64,000 nucleotides of DNA from contig BDDC01000184.1 of assembly GCA_001662425.1 (NCBI GenBank), positions 1 through 64,000 of the forward strand, written 5' to 3'. Positions 1-11,303 of the stretch are shown piece by piece. The notes beneath the pieces are model-generated. The model worked only from the letters and a program-made list of their open reading frames with translations, was not told where the DNA came from and made no database searches. The translations under genes and the position numbers were made by a program. Position 1 is the first letter of the stretch; each line of letters begins with the position of its first letter. Source of the stretch: Chlamydomonas sphaeroides. Taxonomy: Eukaryota; Chlorophyta; Chlorophyceae; Chlamydomonadales; Chlamydomonadaceae.

Positions 1-52
<52 letters not shown>
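1..52. repeat. GA dinucleotide microsatellite
   Basis: An uninterrupted run of GA repeats opens the window. It may extend further to the left. Confidence 0.98.
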
Positions 53-55
<3 letters not shown>

Positions 56-1540
56 CAAAAGGAACAAGGAGGGGAGAGGGGTATGATGCATGAGAGAAAG
101 CACGGCCGTGAGGAAAGGAGGGGATGCTTGCACGTGGGTAGGTAGGAGGGGAGGGGAGGGCGGGTGTGGGGCCGGGGCTTACCGGTGTTGGAAGGCCCAG
201 GGAGGGACGTGGCCACGGAGGTAGCTGCGGCGGTTCCTGCCCGCCGTCGGCCAGCGGTGCTGCCGCCGCATCCAAGCGCAGACCAGATGTGCTAGCGGCC
301 AGGCTCCATGATCCGCTGCTCGTCAGGCCGCTGCGCCAGGCGCCCGCTGCCGCGCGCTGCAGCAGCGCGCCGACGCAGCGCCGGCCACCCGGCATAGTGG
401 GGCAGTGACGACACGCGACGCTGTGTTACCGGGTTGCCGCTCTGCGATGTATCGGTTGCATATATTGCATGGAGCGCTGGGGTTTGCGTGCCTGGGTTGT
501 GCGTGGGCGATCGCGGTGATTATAATTGTGATGGCGACGGCAGCTGGCCCGAGTAACCCTTATGATGTGTGAGGAAGAGATGTTGATTAACACTGCCAGT
601 CTGGGTTCAGTGCAGCACAAAGCCGCGAGAGCGCTGTGCCAATGCAGTCCCGAATGAGCCTGGAAAGAGAAAGACAAACACGGGTGTTTCAGCTTTGCAA
701 GTGCGCTGCCACGATCCTCTTACAAGTCTAAACCCGAACCGGTTGGTCACTTCTTATCACGACTGCCAAGCAATCGCTCATTTGCCCCAGCTTAGATACC
801 TGACGGAGAGCCGCGCTCAACCTCGTCGCTGCAAGCGCTGTTCAACTGATAGGTAGATGCTCGAGAAGCTTGGCTTCGCCCTGCACCGGGCACCGACCTG
901 AGGGTCTTAGCATGCCCCCGCATGCTCGGCCCCAGCCCGCAGGCTAGCATCGCTGTGTACGCGTGACAACTCGCCTTCTGCAGCTGGAGGAAACTTAGCA
1001 GAGACAGCGACAAGGCTGCCAACGGCCGGTGCGTGCGGCAGCGCAGTTCCCCGGTGGGACCGCTGCCAACGCCCATCGCGCACTCCGGCACAGCGGCGTC
1101 GGGCCATGTTCGGCCCCCACGCTCAGGGCAGCAGGTGGTGGCCGGCCCTCCTCATACTGCCGAACGTCCTTGCTACTGCGTGCGATCACTGCCGTTTCCT
1201 TCCACACCGGCCCTACCCCCACTGGCCTCGGGCCCGCGGCCCACCGCGACATCCCACTCCACACCGCCTTCCCGGCAGCACCTGCATCATCGTTCCGGGG
1301 AAGCCCGCCCCAACTGCGTGTCTCAGTCGGCCTCCACAGCCTGCGCCTGCTTGCTGTGGTGCACCACCCACACCTTTCGCGCGCGCCGCCCAGCGCCACC
1401 CTCGGGAGCGCCGCTGCAGAGCCCGCGCCGGCCACCACAACGTGCCACGACACCCGTGCCCCTCTCTGCCGTGCCACCCACGCCAATCTACTGCCTCCCC
1501 TACCTTCCCCCTCCCTATCGCACGCCCCCAGGCCGGCGCC
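53..1540. other. Intergenic and 5' leader region before the DRC12-like gene
   Basis: No gene can be supported here. The stretch just before 1541 is C-rich and lacks purine runs, as expected of an algal 5' UTR or a leader intron. The overlapping open frames on both strands have no recognisable domains and look like GC-driven chance frames. Confidence 0.5.
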
Positions 1541-3006
1541 ATGGCGCCCAAGAAGGCCGACGCCGCCAAGGCCGCCAAGACGGCGGACAAGGAAAACCTG
1601 GCCCGGGCCGAGGCGGAGATCCTGTCGCTGCAGCACCTGCTGGAGCTGAGGAGCCATGAGGTGAGGCAGGCTTGGGGCCTGGAGGCGTGCGCGTAGATGA
1701 CTGGCGTGGGGCCGCATCGTGCGGTACCGATGGCGATGAGGGAGGCGCTGGGCACAGCCCGAGCTGCGTAGCCACGCTCCGCCCTCGACCCTTCGCCCTC
1801 CACGCCGCCCTCGCCAGGCCCTGGAGGCGCGGCGCAGCGAGCGCACGTGGCGGGAGCGCATGGAGGCGTTCAGCGCCGCCATCGAGCAGCAGAAGGAGGA
1901 CACGCTGGACATCACCGCCGACATGATGCGGCAGTACAAGGGCATGCAGGAGCAGCTTCTCAAAAAGGTGGGGCGGCGGCAGGCGGGCGGGGCTGGTGGG
2001 GCGGGGGCTGCAGGAATAGCTGCTGCCGAGGCAATGTGCGGCAGGGGGAGCTGGGACATGGGCAAGGGTGTTAAGGAGCAAGAGGTTGCCCTGGGGTTGG
2101 GGTGGCGCGGGGGGCGACGCGGCTCCGGGATAGCCCGGTCCGCAGGGGGGTTGGGGCATGGCTGTCAAGCACCAGAAACTGGGAATGGGCAGGGCTGTAG
2201 CTGGAACGTGGGGCAACATGCCGGTTGGGTGAGGGGCCGCGCGGCGGCATGGGATGCCCCGGCCATGTCCCGCCGAGAGGCCCCTGCGCGGCGACCAGGC
2301 ACGCTATGCGCCGGGGCCTGCACCAGCAGCGCCAGGGCCTTGCCCGGCACTTGTGTTCAACTTTATAGGGCCGAACTTGAGTACCTGCGTCCGCACCTGC
2401 CTGCCTGCTTGCCTCACCTGCGCGACCGCGGCGACCCGCCATGCGCTTCGCGTGCACTGTGCGGCCTCAGCAGCAGAAGGGCTCGCTCGGCGCCTGTCCG
2501 CTCCAATCGTGATAACCGCAGGTGTCGGAGCTCGAGTCCGAGAACCGGGCGCTGAAAAAGACGATCGAGGAGCGCGACTCGGACATCGCCAAGCTGCAGC
2601 ACGACAAGGAGGCGCAGAAGAAGGCCAGCGACAACGAGGTGCGGTGGCAGAGCCGGGCGTGGCGCAGCATGGCGGGGCGCCGGCGGTCCACAGCCGGCCC
2701 GCAAGGTGCTGCAGCGGGCGGGGCGAGTTTGGTGGCGCCGGCTGGCTGCCGGTGCCGGTGCCGCGCCTGAGTGCTGCCTGTCGCGGAACGGGAGCGTGCT
2801 GTGACCTGGACTGGGTGCAAAGTCCACACCAGCCTCATCAGTCACCTCGTCCTGGATGCATCCCGTGCGACTTTCTGCCGTACCGACCGCAGATCCTGCA
2901 GTACCAGCACAAAATGGACGAGATGCAGGTGGAGTTCGCGCAGATGCTGCGAGAGACGCTCGACCGCATGCACGAGCGTCTCGCAAACGGGACGTTCAAC
3001 AAGTAG
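1541..3006 (+). CDS. DRC12: Coiled-coil protein, CCDC153/DRC12-like subunit of the ciliary dynein regulatory complex
   Basis: Four exons: 1541-1660, 1818-1967, 2522-2638 and 2893-3006, all in phase 0 with GT-AG introns, giving 166 residues. The start follows a C-rich leader and begins MAPKKADAAKAAK, a basic Lys/Ala tail. The rest is a continuous heptad-rich helix with no globular domain. Two segments recall vertebrate CCDC153: DITADMMRQYKGMQEQL in exon 2 and the terminal EFAQMLRETLDRMHERL in exon 4, which matches the conserved 'sLDRLlaKL' end of that family. CCDC153/DRC12 is a small subunit of the nexin-dynein regulatory complex that controls dynein-driven bending of motile cilia. Its presence fits a flagellated alga. 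The family call rests on length, the Lys-rich start and these two segments; another short axonemal coiled coil is the alternative. Confidence 0.72.
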
Positions 3007-3653
3007 AGTTAGGTGCGCGAGCACGTGTGCGTGTATGTGCGCTGCGGTCAGCTAGGTGCTCATGCGTGAGCTGCTCGGATGTGAATTGCGTAGGATGGTT
3101 GCTGGGGCACGGCCGCGCATTGGCCTGCGCCTGCGAGGGCGAGGGGTCGGGAAAGGGGTGTGCGGAGTGTGCCGTACGGTAGCTGGGCAACCGGGTGCGC
3201 AGCAGGGGTAGGGCCCTTCCACGTGAGCAGTTTTGTGCAATATACTTTGGCACACCAGATTTCGGGTATGTCGGGAATAAGAGGGCAAAGCCCTGTGTGG
3301 CTGCACATATGATGGTCAGGGGAGATCCCCTGGGCCCGCCCTGGCCTGTGCGGCTGTGCCAACAGCCGGCGACCTGAGGCGGGCCTCTTGGATTGTTGAG
3401 TACAGCTGGCGAGGCAGTGTGACGTTGGACGGGGCTGGGGTTTTGGGCGTGCCTCCGTTTCTTGGGAGCGGGGGCACTGGGGCCTGATGTGTTCGTGGCT
3501 GCGCCGTACTAGGGAAATGTGTCGCGACGGCGAGCCGTTAACCCATTCCCATTGCCGCCTACGACTTTCACCAAACCACGCCCAATCAGCGAACATTGTG
3601 TTGCGCAAAAGCCGAACCCACCCCTTCCTCTCGACGCTTGACCGCCGGCAGCC
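3007..3653. other. 3' UTR and short intergenic region
   Basis: Contains the trailer of the DRC12-like gene and the promoter and 5' UTR of the SYLF gene. I see no TGTAA polyadenylation signal and no additional gene. Confidence 0.5.
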
Positions 3654-5476
3654 ATGTCGCTGCACCTTGAAGATGAGATCAACCGCCAGGTTAGCATTAG
3701 CGGCAAGCAGTCAGCGCTGTGGCCCACGAGCTGATGCATCTCCCTCCGCGCAGTATGGCAGCAACCAGCGCGTCAGCGCGCTGGACGCCAAGAAGAACCC
3801 GCTGCTTATCTCGATTCTGGACGCCGTGGACACGCTGAAGACCATGCAGGCGCAGGGCAAGCTCCCGCACGATGCGATTCCCAGCTGCAAAGGCCTGCTT
3901 ACCATGATGACCAACAAGGCAAGCATGAATAGCGTAACCTAGGGCGTAATTTCGTGACCGGCGTGCTCGGAGAAGGTGCTGGAGCTGGGTATTCGCAGCT
4001 GGCGGGTCTACGCCACGGCCAGCCCCAGGTCCCCCTCTTCACCGAACCCCCTTGTCTCGCCCGCGCGCAGGTCGGCTTTGGTGTGTCGGTCACGCAGGGC
4101 TACGGCCTGCTTGTGGCTCGTCTGCCCAACAGCCCCTCTGGCTGGTACGCGCACCGTTGGCAGCTGCTGCCGCTCTACCTGCCGGCTCAGCCCAAATACG
4201 CCTCGTGCTAACTTGGAGCACTCCCTGTGTCCACACCAGCAGCGCCCCCTTTCCCCTCCTGAAACCTTACTTTCCTCTCCACGCTCCAGGTCGGCGCCGC
4301 TGCCGATCAAGGTGGACGGCTTCAGCGTGGGTGCCGTGATGGGCTACAGCGAGCAGCACACCATCATCACGCTGGCCGTCGACTCCGACATCAAGGCCTT
4401 CCTGTCGGTGCGTGGCGCAGAGCACACGGGACCCCGGGGGCAGCACGTATCAGGCGTCAGCCGGCAATGCCGCCGACCGTTATGCCTCCGGGCTCGGGGG
4501 CAGCACACGTGTTATGCACGCAAGGACTGCGGCTGGTGCAGCTGGTTTGGGGTGGCTGGCCAGAACCCGTCCGGCACACATCACTTTTGCAGGTTGCAGT
4601 GCCGCCGCCATGCCTCGGCCGTGCTGTCGATGCCTCGGGCGCCTCCAACTGCGCAACTCATCGACGCACGCATGCCGTGGCGCGCTGCCCCCTGCCCCGG
4701 GCTCACGCCCGCAGGACAAGCGCGCCATGAAGATTGGCCTGGACTTCGGCCTCAACCTGGGCGACAAGGTCGACAAGTCGGCGGCCGTCAACACGCAGAC
4801 CGGCCAGACCGGTGACACCGGCATCAAGACGCGCTCATTCACCATCTCCAAGTAGGTCGGCCGCAGGCGACACCGGCGCGGCGCCGCAGGGCGTGTCAGC
4901 TGCGCAGCTCCTGGGCCCGTGCTTTGCCGGACCCCGGCCGCAGCGCGCGTGCACAGCTCACATGAGCCCCGGGCTCCGGATCGCAGCATGCGCCGGCATA
5001 TGCATGCGTGGGAGCGGCGGCAGCGCGTGGCTTGCCATGGGTATGGGGGAGTCGCCTCCATGACGCTCATGGGCCGTGCACGCTGCCGGCCCTGTCCGTG
5101 GGGCGCGTGGCCTGCGAGCAGCGCCCGCTGCACATCTTGCCGTCGGTCCACACCCCTGCCTTCGCGCGCTGCTGGGCCTGCACGCGCGCTTCCCGCAGGG
5201 GCATGCTGGTGCTGTGAAGATGCTGTGTGGGTGCACCATGCCTGGAGGGCTTACTGTCGGCGCGCTCGCCCCGCCTTTCGCTGCACCTGACTCCCCACCC
5301 GCAGGGGCATGCTGGTGGATGTGTCGATGCAGGGCACGTCCGTGGAGCCTGACCTGGAGGACATCGCCAACTGCTACGGCCAGCACGTGACGCCGGGCGA
5401 CATCCTGACCGGCAAGGTCTCGGCGCCACGCGAGGCCACGCTGCTGTACAACATGATCAAGTCGCTCGGCCCCTAA
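3654..5476 (+). CDS. SYLF (DUF500/Ysc84) domain lipid-binding protein
   Basis: Six exons: 3654-3689, 3754-3918, 4071-4144, 4290-4407, 4715-4851 and 5305-5476; phases close to 233 residues. Almost the whole protein is one SYLF domain: GFGVSVTQGYGLLVAR followed by GW and the glycine-rich GFSVGAVMGYSEQ (the conserved 'GWS.P......G..G.Q.G' block), then LDFGLNLG and TFTISK-GMLVDVSMQG, ending near NCYG and DILTGKV. SYLF proteins (yeast Ysc84, human SH3YL1) bind phosphoinositides and in opisthokonts link membranes to actin patches through an added SH3 domain. No SH3 or FYVE domain is present here, so only the lipid-binding part can be claimed. Intron 2 begins GCAAGC (a GC-AG intron). The exon 5 donor is AA|GTAGGT, so retention of intron 5 gives an immediate TAG and loses the last 57 residues. 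Confidence 0.88.
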
Positions 5477-6185
5477 GCAGCGGAAGCGGAAGGGGAGGCT
5501 TGAAGATGAGAACCAGCTAGGAACCGAGGGCTTGAGGCGTGGTCAAGCCTGGCTGGAGCAGCTGGGGAAGCGCTGCATCATGCGGGGGTGGGGAAGCGGC
5601 TTGGCCGCTGAGTTGCGGGGACGCCACGAGGCGAGCGCCGCGCGCGTGTGGCAGCGCAGGGGAGCCGGCTGAACTGAGTCGTTTCACGAGGCTCGTCCTG
5701 CTGTGGGTGAGGGACATGGGAGAGGGTTGGACGGTGCCGCGGCGGCAGGGGGGCACGACCTGCAGTTGGGTCTAGGTATGTCGCGCACAGGAAGGAGTAC
5801 GCCTTGCGTTGCAGGAGCTGTGGCAGTACGTACCCCGTTGCAACCTCCTGGCTGCAACGGCATCGTGTGACCTAAGCCCACGCGAAAGGCGCAACGTGGG
5901 GCGCATGGCATCTCCCACTGCTGTGTGGGTCAGGAGGTGGCCCCCTCCTGGTGTGCGACATCTGCACGGAAGTTGCCAGTACGCAGGAGGTGTCTTCGGA
6001 CCCCCTTTCGGTCGGTTGGAGGGAGTTGGCCCAGTCGACACGAGGAGGTCCACCACATCGACACAACAGCACCGAGCAACAACAGGGACGAAGATTCCCA
6101 AGATCCCAACGCCGTTGCGCGACGGGATCTCGGCCCAAACAACTGCCTGTCGTCGTCCACATATCCTGGTCTAGCAGGTCAAGGG

Positions 6186-6334
6186 GAAACCTGTCACAGC
6201 TGCGCATGGGCGCATGGCTCCCCCCAAAAAGAGGCCACCCAGACCAGGAGGGTCCTCCTGACCCAGACCAGACGTACACCGTCAGTCATTATGCGGTCAT
6301 AGCTGGGACTATTTGTGGGGTCTGGGGCACACCG
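6186..6334 (+). repeat. Dispersed repeat, copy A
   Basis: About 149 bp that aligns along its length with 24842-24972 in the same orientation. Shared blocks include GCATGGCTC, CCCAGACCAGACG and ATGCGGTC.TAGCTGGGA. Copy A carries an extra ~18 bp (GACCAGGAGGGTCCTCCT region) absent from copy B. No coding capacity or terminal inverted repeats seen. Confidence 0.8.
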
Positions 6335-6486
6335 AATCTCCGGAGTCTTGTGCCTGGTACCTCGGCACCCGGGGCGACGGGCGGGCGTGGTGGCGGCTGC
6401 GGTGGGCCGGCACAACACGGCGTACCCCCGTGTACGTGGCCTGTTGTGGCGAGCAGTCTTGCACATGCTTCTGCACCGTTCATGCC

Positions 6487-6494
6487 AATATATA
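6487..6494 (+). promoter_or_regulatory. TATA-like box
   Basis: AATATATA within CCAATATATACTTG, about 235 bp before the first in-frame ATG of the large gene at 6727. It is an unusually A/T-rich island in GC-rich DNA. Confidence 0.45.
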
Positions 6495-6726
6495 CTTGCA
6501 ACGTACTTATCTGCACTGGCGTGACAGGCCCTTGAGCTTGCCGCAAAGTAAAGCTGCTCGTTTCGTTTTGTCACGGTTCAGCGCGTTACGCCCTGCAAGC
6601 TTGCAGCCAACCGCCACAACGTAGTGCCCTGGACAGGGCGCGTGTTAGCACGCATGCCTGGCGACGCGACTTCGGCAAGTCCGAGCGGCGTTGCTCGCGC
6701 TTGCGATGTGAGGCTGCTGAGCCCCG

Positions 6727-9700
6727 ATGAATCCACGACTGGTATGTCAAGGGCCTGCAGGCATACCGTGCGTAGGCTCCATCCGGGAAGTGGTTGCGTG
6801 GGAGAAGAAACGAAACTCCATGTGTGCACGCTGGGCCACAGGAACACCGACGGATCTGCTGGATGTTGCCTTCAGCGCATCGAGCGCGAGCACGGTGTTG
6901 ACGGTCGGCACGGGCTTCACGCGAACCCTCTCACACGCCATGCCCGCGAACCCCAGCGCCTCTCTCTCGCCCCGCGGCCCGTCGCTTGAGGACATGCTCA
7001 CAGCGGACTACCCGTACCCGTCCACATTCCCTCCCGTGCGCGGTCTCAATCTGCCTCAGCCCGCAGAGGCGCCCGTGATCCGCCAGCCCCTCCACCCGCG
7101 TCGCCTCCATCGCCTCTACCTCCCCAAACCAGAATGCCCACCGCCGCACTCCCCGACCCTAGCTACCTGCGGTCCCGACGGTCGCGCGCCCGGTGCTGCG
7201 ATCGTAGCCACCGGCAGCGCCAACAGCAGCGCCAGCGGAGCCAGCACGGCCCGTCGGCTGGCTGCGGTCGACTGCCGCGTCCACTCCAGCTCTGTCTCCC
7301 GCTCGGTAGACCGGGCCACGTTTGTCGGCGGCGCTGCCGCTGCCGCTGGCGAGCCCGAATCCGAATGCTCCATCACGCTTCTGCTCGGCGGGGACGACGG
7401 CACCGGCTCGGCCAACATCGGGGGACCCGAGGACGAGTCTGACAGCGCGCAACAGGCCGCATTAATCGCCGAAGTGGCTGCGGCCGCCGCCGCCGCCGTG
7501 GAAGCCATGGAGAGGCTGAGCCCCAGCCACTTCAGCAGCAGTAGCCATACCTACAACAGCCATGGCGCAGGCGGCAGCGCCGACCCGCTCCCGCGCGGCG
7601 CCTCGGCCTCGGCGCTCGGCAGCGGCTCACTCCCCTCCATCGGCAGCCGGGTGCTGGCGGCGCTGCTGCCGCCGCCGCCGCCGCCACCGCCGGCAGCTGC
7701 CGCCGGTGCGCACAGGTCGCCGTTGGCCACACCGCCGGACTCCGGTGGCTTCTCCAGGTCCCACATCCTCCCGCTTGGCGCCACGGCCGCGCCGCAGCCA
7801 ATCTCCTCGTCGCAGCCCATCTCCGCGTCCGCGCAGCCCGGCGGCGCAGCGCCTGGCTTCGCCGCCGCCGCCAGGGCCAGCTCCGGCGCCGGCTTGGTCC
7901 CGAGCAGCTGCCGCGTCGCCGTCAAGCTAAACTCCGGTAGCGTGAGCCGCCTTGACGTGACCTCCTTGCCCGGCCTTGCGGCGGCGCTGCTGCCCTCTGG
8001 CTGGGCTCTGCGAAGCTTCGGCGCCCGGCCCGGCTGTGTGGAGCTTGTCCTTGACTACTGCTATGTGGGTCCGCCAGCCGACGGCGAGGCTGGCGACGCG
8101 GCGTCGCCGCCGGCCGACATGGCGGCGCCGCAGGCCGAGGCCCTCATGGCGCAGCTGTACGGCATGGGGCTCGTGAATCCGAATCTCGAGCCGCGGGTTG
8201 TCGTACAGGTGGATCGCGGCGCGCACGCGCTGACGTGGCAGCCGTCGGCGAAGACCGAGGCGGCGGCTAGCGGCGGCGCCGGCGCCGGCGCCGGCGAGGG
8301 CTGCTGGCGTTCTGAGTGCCACGGCAGCGCGGCTGCAGCCTCGGGCGGCTGCGCCGCCGCCGCTGCTCTGACGGCACACCCTGCTTGCGTCGCGGTGCCG
8401 ACCGGACGCAGGACAGGGGGCGGCGTGGGGCCGCAGCAAGGATCCCTCTGCTTGCTGGTTGGGCTGCCGTGCCAGGGCGCCCAGCAGCTGTCTGTCCGCT
8501 GCCTGGGCCGGTTCCTGCCTTGCCGGGAGCTCCGACGGCTGCTGGCCGTGGACGCGCCGTCGGCGCTGCTACCGCCGCTTGACGCGGCATGGCAGGGGCA
8601 CCTTGCGGCCGCGGCGGCTGCGGCCGGGCCTTGCGGCGAAGTGGCTCTGCTGGAGGTCAGCGCCGCGGACTTGCCCCACCACAGCGCCTTGCTGCAGGTC
8701 GAGTGCCGCTTACCGGCGGCGGCAGGTGCGGGCGTCGGCGGCAACGCCACCGGGGCGGAGCCGCTGGCGCTGCCGGCGGCCGTCGTGCTGCTGCGCCCCT
8801 GCCTCCTCGGCGCTGCCGCCGAAGACCTCGGGCAGCTGCCGGCGACGCTGGCGGCCGGCGCAGCTGCGGAGCTGTGCGGCCTGCGGCGCCGGCTGGCGGC
8901 GGAGGGTGTTGCCACCCCGGACGCCGCCGCGGCGGAGATGCTAAGCGACCTTGGCCTGCTGCTCGATGCCGCCGCCGCCATCACCTCTGACGCCGCGTCG
9001 GCCGCAGCTGACGGCAGCGGCTCCGCCGCGGCTCCTGTCAACAGCGACGCCCGTGATTGTCAGCAGCTTCTGCCCAACTTCACGGCCGACATGCAGGCCA
9101 TTCTCCTCCGCCAGCTCGGCTTGGCGGAGGCCGCTGACACTGACGGCGCGGCGCCGGCCCTGCGGCAGTACCTGTGCGACACCGCGGCGACGGTGATGGC
9201 TGGCTGCGGAGAGCTTGGACTGCCCTGCACGGCGCAGCTGGCCCTCCGCGTCACGGTCGTGACGCTGGGCCTGTGCCAAGCGGAGGCCCTGCTGACGGCG
9301 GCGGCTGACGGCGACGCCGCCGGCATCAACCGCCTGCGGCTGCTGCTGCATGAGGGCGCTGCCGGCGCGGCCGCGGCGGCGGAGTGCTCGGCGGCGCCGC
9401 CGTCTCGTTTCTCGCCGGGGCCGGCGGCGTCGTTGCTGGCGGCGACGCCAGGAGCCATCAGCGAGCCGAACACAGCGGCGGTGGTGTCCGCCTTTGGCCC
9501 CAACGACGGGCGCGCGCAGCGACCCAGCTCAGCCGCGGCGGCCCGGTCCTCCGGGGTTTCCGCCACGCCGCCTGCGAGCGCCCCCCAGCATCGCGTGCCG
9601 AGGCACTTCAGCGACGTGGTGTCGCCCGACGGCGAGGCGCCGGCGGGTCGGCCGCTTCCCTTATACCACCGGATGCGCTCGACTGCGCTATCGTCGGGAG

Positions 9701-11303
9701 TGTGGGAGGAGGTCACGCCGGCGCCACCGCCCGAGTCCTGCAGCGGCGCCGCTGCCCCTGCCGCTGCCTCCGACGACGTACCCTACGTCGCGGACTCGTG
9801 CACCTGGATGAGCACCATTGACAGCGCCGAGGGAGGGGCCGACTTGGACCCCCTGGTCAGCGCAGACTTCGTCATGGGCAAGGCCCCGGCCGCCACCGAC
9901 GCAGCCGGGTCAGCGATGGGCTGGGGGGCGGCGAACGGCTGTGGCGGGCGCACGGCCGAGTCGTCGGTGTCGAAGCCTCGCGGAGCCGACGAGCCACTGG
10001 GCTCGTCCTCGGCCTCTCCGTCCTCGTCGTCGCCACCGGCGCAGGCAGCGGCAGCGGCGGCGGCCCCGCCCCCTGCCCTCAGCACGGCGGCGGTCCTGGG
10101 CAGCATTGCGGGGGAGCTGGGCTCTGGCCTGGTGCTGTGCTTCCAAGGCTTTCCCTCGCGCGCCATGGAGCGGGCGTTTTGGGAGGACACGGCGCAGAGG
10201 CTGACGGTGCGCCCGGGTGGAGGGCTGGGTGCGGCGGCCTGTGCGAGGCCGGGCGCAAGCGGGCCTCGGTCTCGCCGCATGCGTGCACACGCTCGCCGGT
10301 GCCCTCCCCCTTGCGTGCGGCTGCCGGGCCTTACGCAATCCCACGTCCCTCCTGCCCGCTCCCTCGCCCTGCCCCTCCCCCGCAGCCCGTGTGCCGCCTC
10401 TACTCGCTCATGACGCTGCTGTTTGTGTCGCTGAGCGCGCTGCGAGCGCTACTGCAGGACGGACCCGCCACGGCCGCGTTCATGGCGCTCTACCAGGTGC
10501 GTGCGGTGGGGGCCGCGGACGCAGTGGGGTGGCAGCGAGAGCCGGGCCGCCCGTCGGAGTGGCTCGTGCTGGCCAAGGTTGGGCCAAGGGCGGGCCGAGC
10601 ATCCATGCATGGGTCGCTGCCAGGTGGGCACATCAGGAGGGCAGGCCACGGCGAATGGGCCGCCGCGCAGCGCCGGGAAGCCTGCTTGCCGGCCAAGGCC
10701 TGGCTGTGGCAGCTGGGGTTCAGCGTCGCGTCCGGCGCCTTGCCGCCCACATCCGCCGTTGCCGCTGCCCGCACCACAGGGCGGCCAGGCGGGCTTGCTC
10801 GCCTGGTACGGCACGCGCGGCGGCGGGCGGCCTGCGGCGCTGTTCGGCGCCATCGCGGGCGTCACGGCCTGGCGGGGCGCCTGCCACGCGCTGCTGGGGC
10901 TGGGGCTGGCGCCCATGCCCACGTTTGTGCTGGGCGTGTGCCGGCTGTGGGGCGAGGTGTTCAATGAGAGCGTGGCCAAGGCGATGCTCGAGCAGGTGGG
11001 GGAGGCAGCAGGAGGCAGCAGCAGCAGCAGCATCCGCAACTTCCCTGCTGTGGCGCCCGAGTCCTGCCCCGCCTCCGCGCTCCATATGCCCTCCGCTCGG
11101 CCGCCCCCCAGGTGCCCACGACGCTGCTGCTGGCGCTACAGCTGGCCGTCGAGCTGCCCTGCGTGTCGCTGCTGTACAGCATCTTGGGGCTGCCGTACCG
11201 TCCGGTGCCGTACATTGGGATCAAGATGGCTGCCACGCTGGTGGGCCAGGCGCTGAGACGCAGCCGCTTTCAGGCGCGGCAGAGGGCGGCCAAGGCAGAC
11301 TGA
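6727..11303 (+). CDS. Large Ala/Gly-rich protein with hydrophobic C-terminus; function unknown
   Basis: Four exons: 6727-10206, 10386-10496, 10780-10995 and 11112-11303, all phase 0, giving 1332 residues from the first ATG. An in-frame ATG at 6937 is an alternative start, and an out-of-frame ATG at 6654 precedes both, so the N-terminus is uncertain. Exon 1 encodes about 1160 residues of mostly low-complexity Ala, Gly, Ser and Pro. Islands of ordinary sequence occur around residues 400-500, for example LPSGWALRSFGARPGCVELVLDYCY. The RPGC-x(2,3)-L motif faintly recalls the C-terminal region of plant SPL1/12 proteins, but no SBP zinc finger is present. The last three exons are hydrophobic, with likely membrane segments near RLYSLMTLLFVSLSALRALL, AALFGAIAGVTAW and LLLALQLAVELPCVSLLYSI. 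I infer a membrane-anchored protein with a large soluble N-terminal region; I do not recognise the family. Confidence 0.7.

Larger units (their letters stand above)
5477..6726. other. Intergenic region with one dispersed repeat copy and a TATA element
   Basis: No coding sequence supported. 6186-6334 is one copy of a repeat also found at 24842-24972, and a TATA-like sequence lies at 6487. The overlapping open frames do not share a conserved reading frame or domain. Confidence 0.5.

Noticed and set aside
6654..6989. Upstream open frame as a separate gene before the large unknown gene
   Set aside because: Overlaps the start of the large gene in another frame, with no domain or splice support; at most an upstream ORF.
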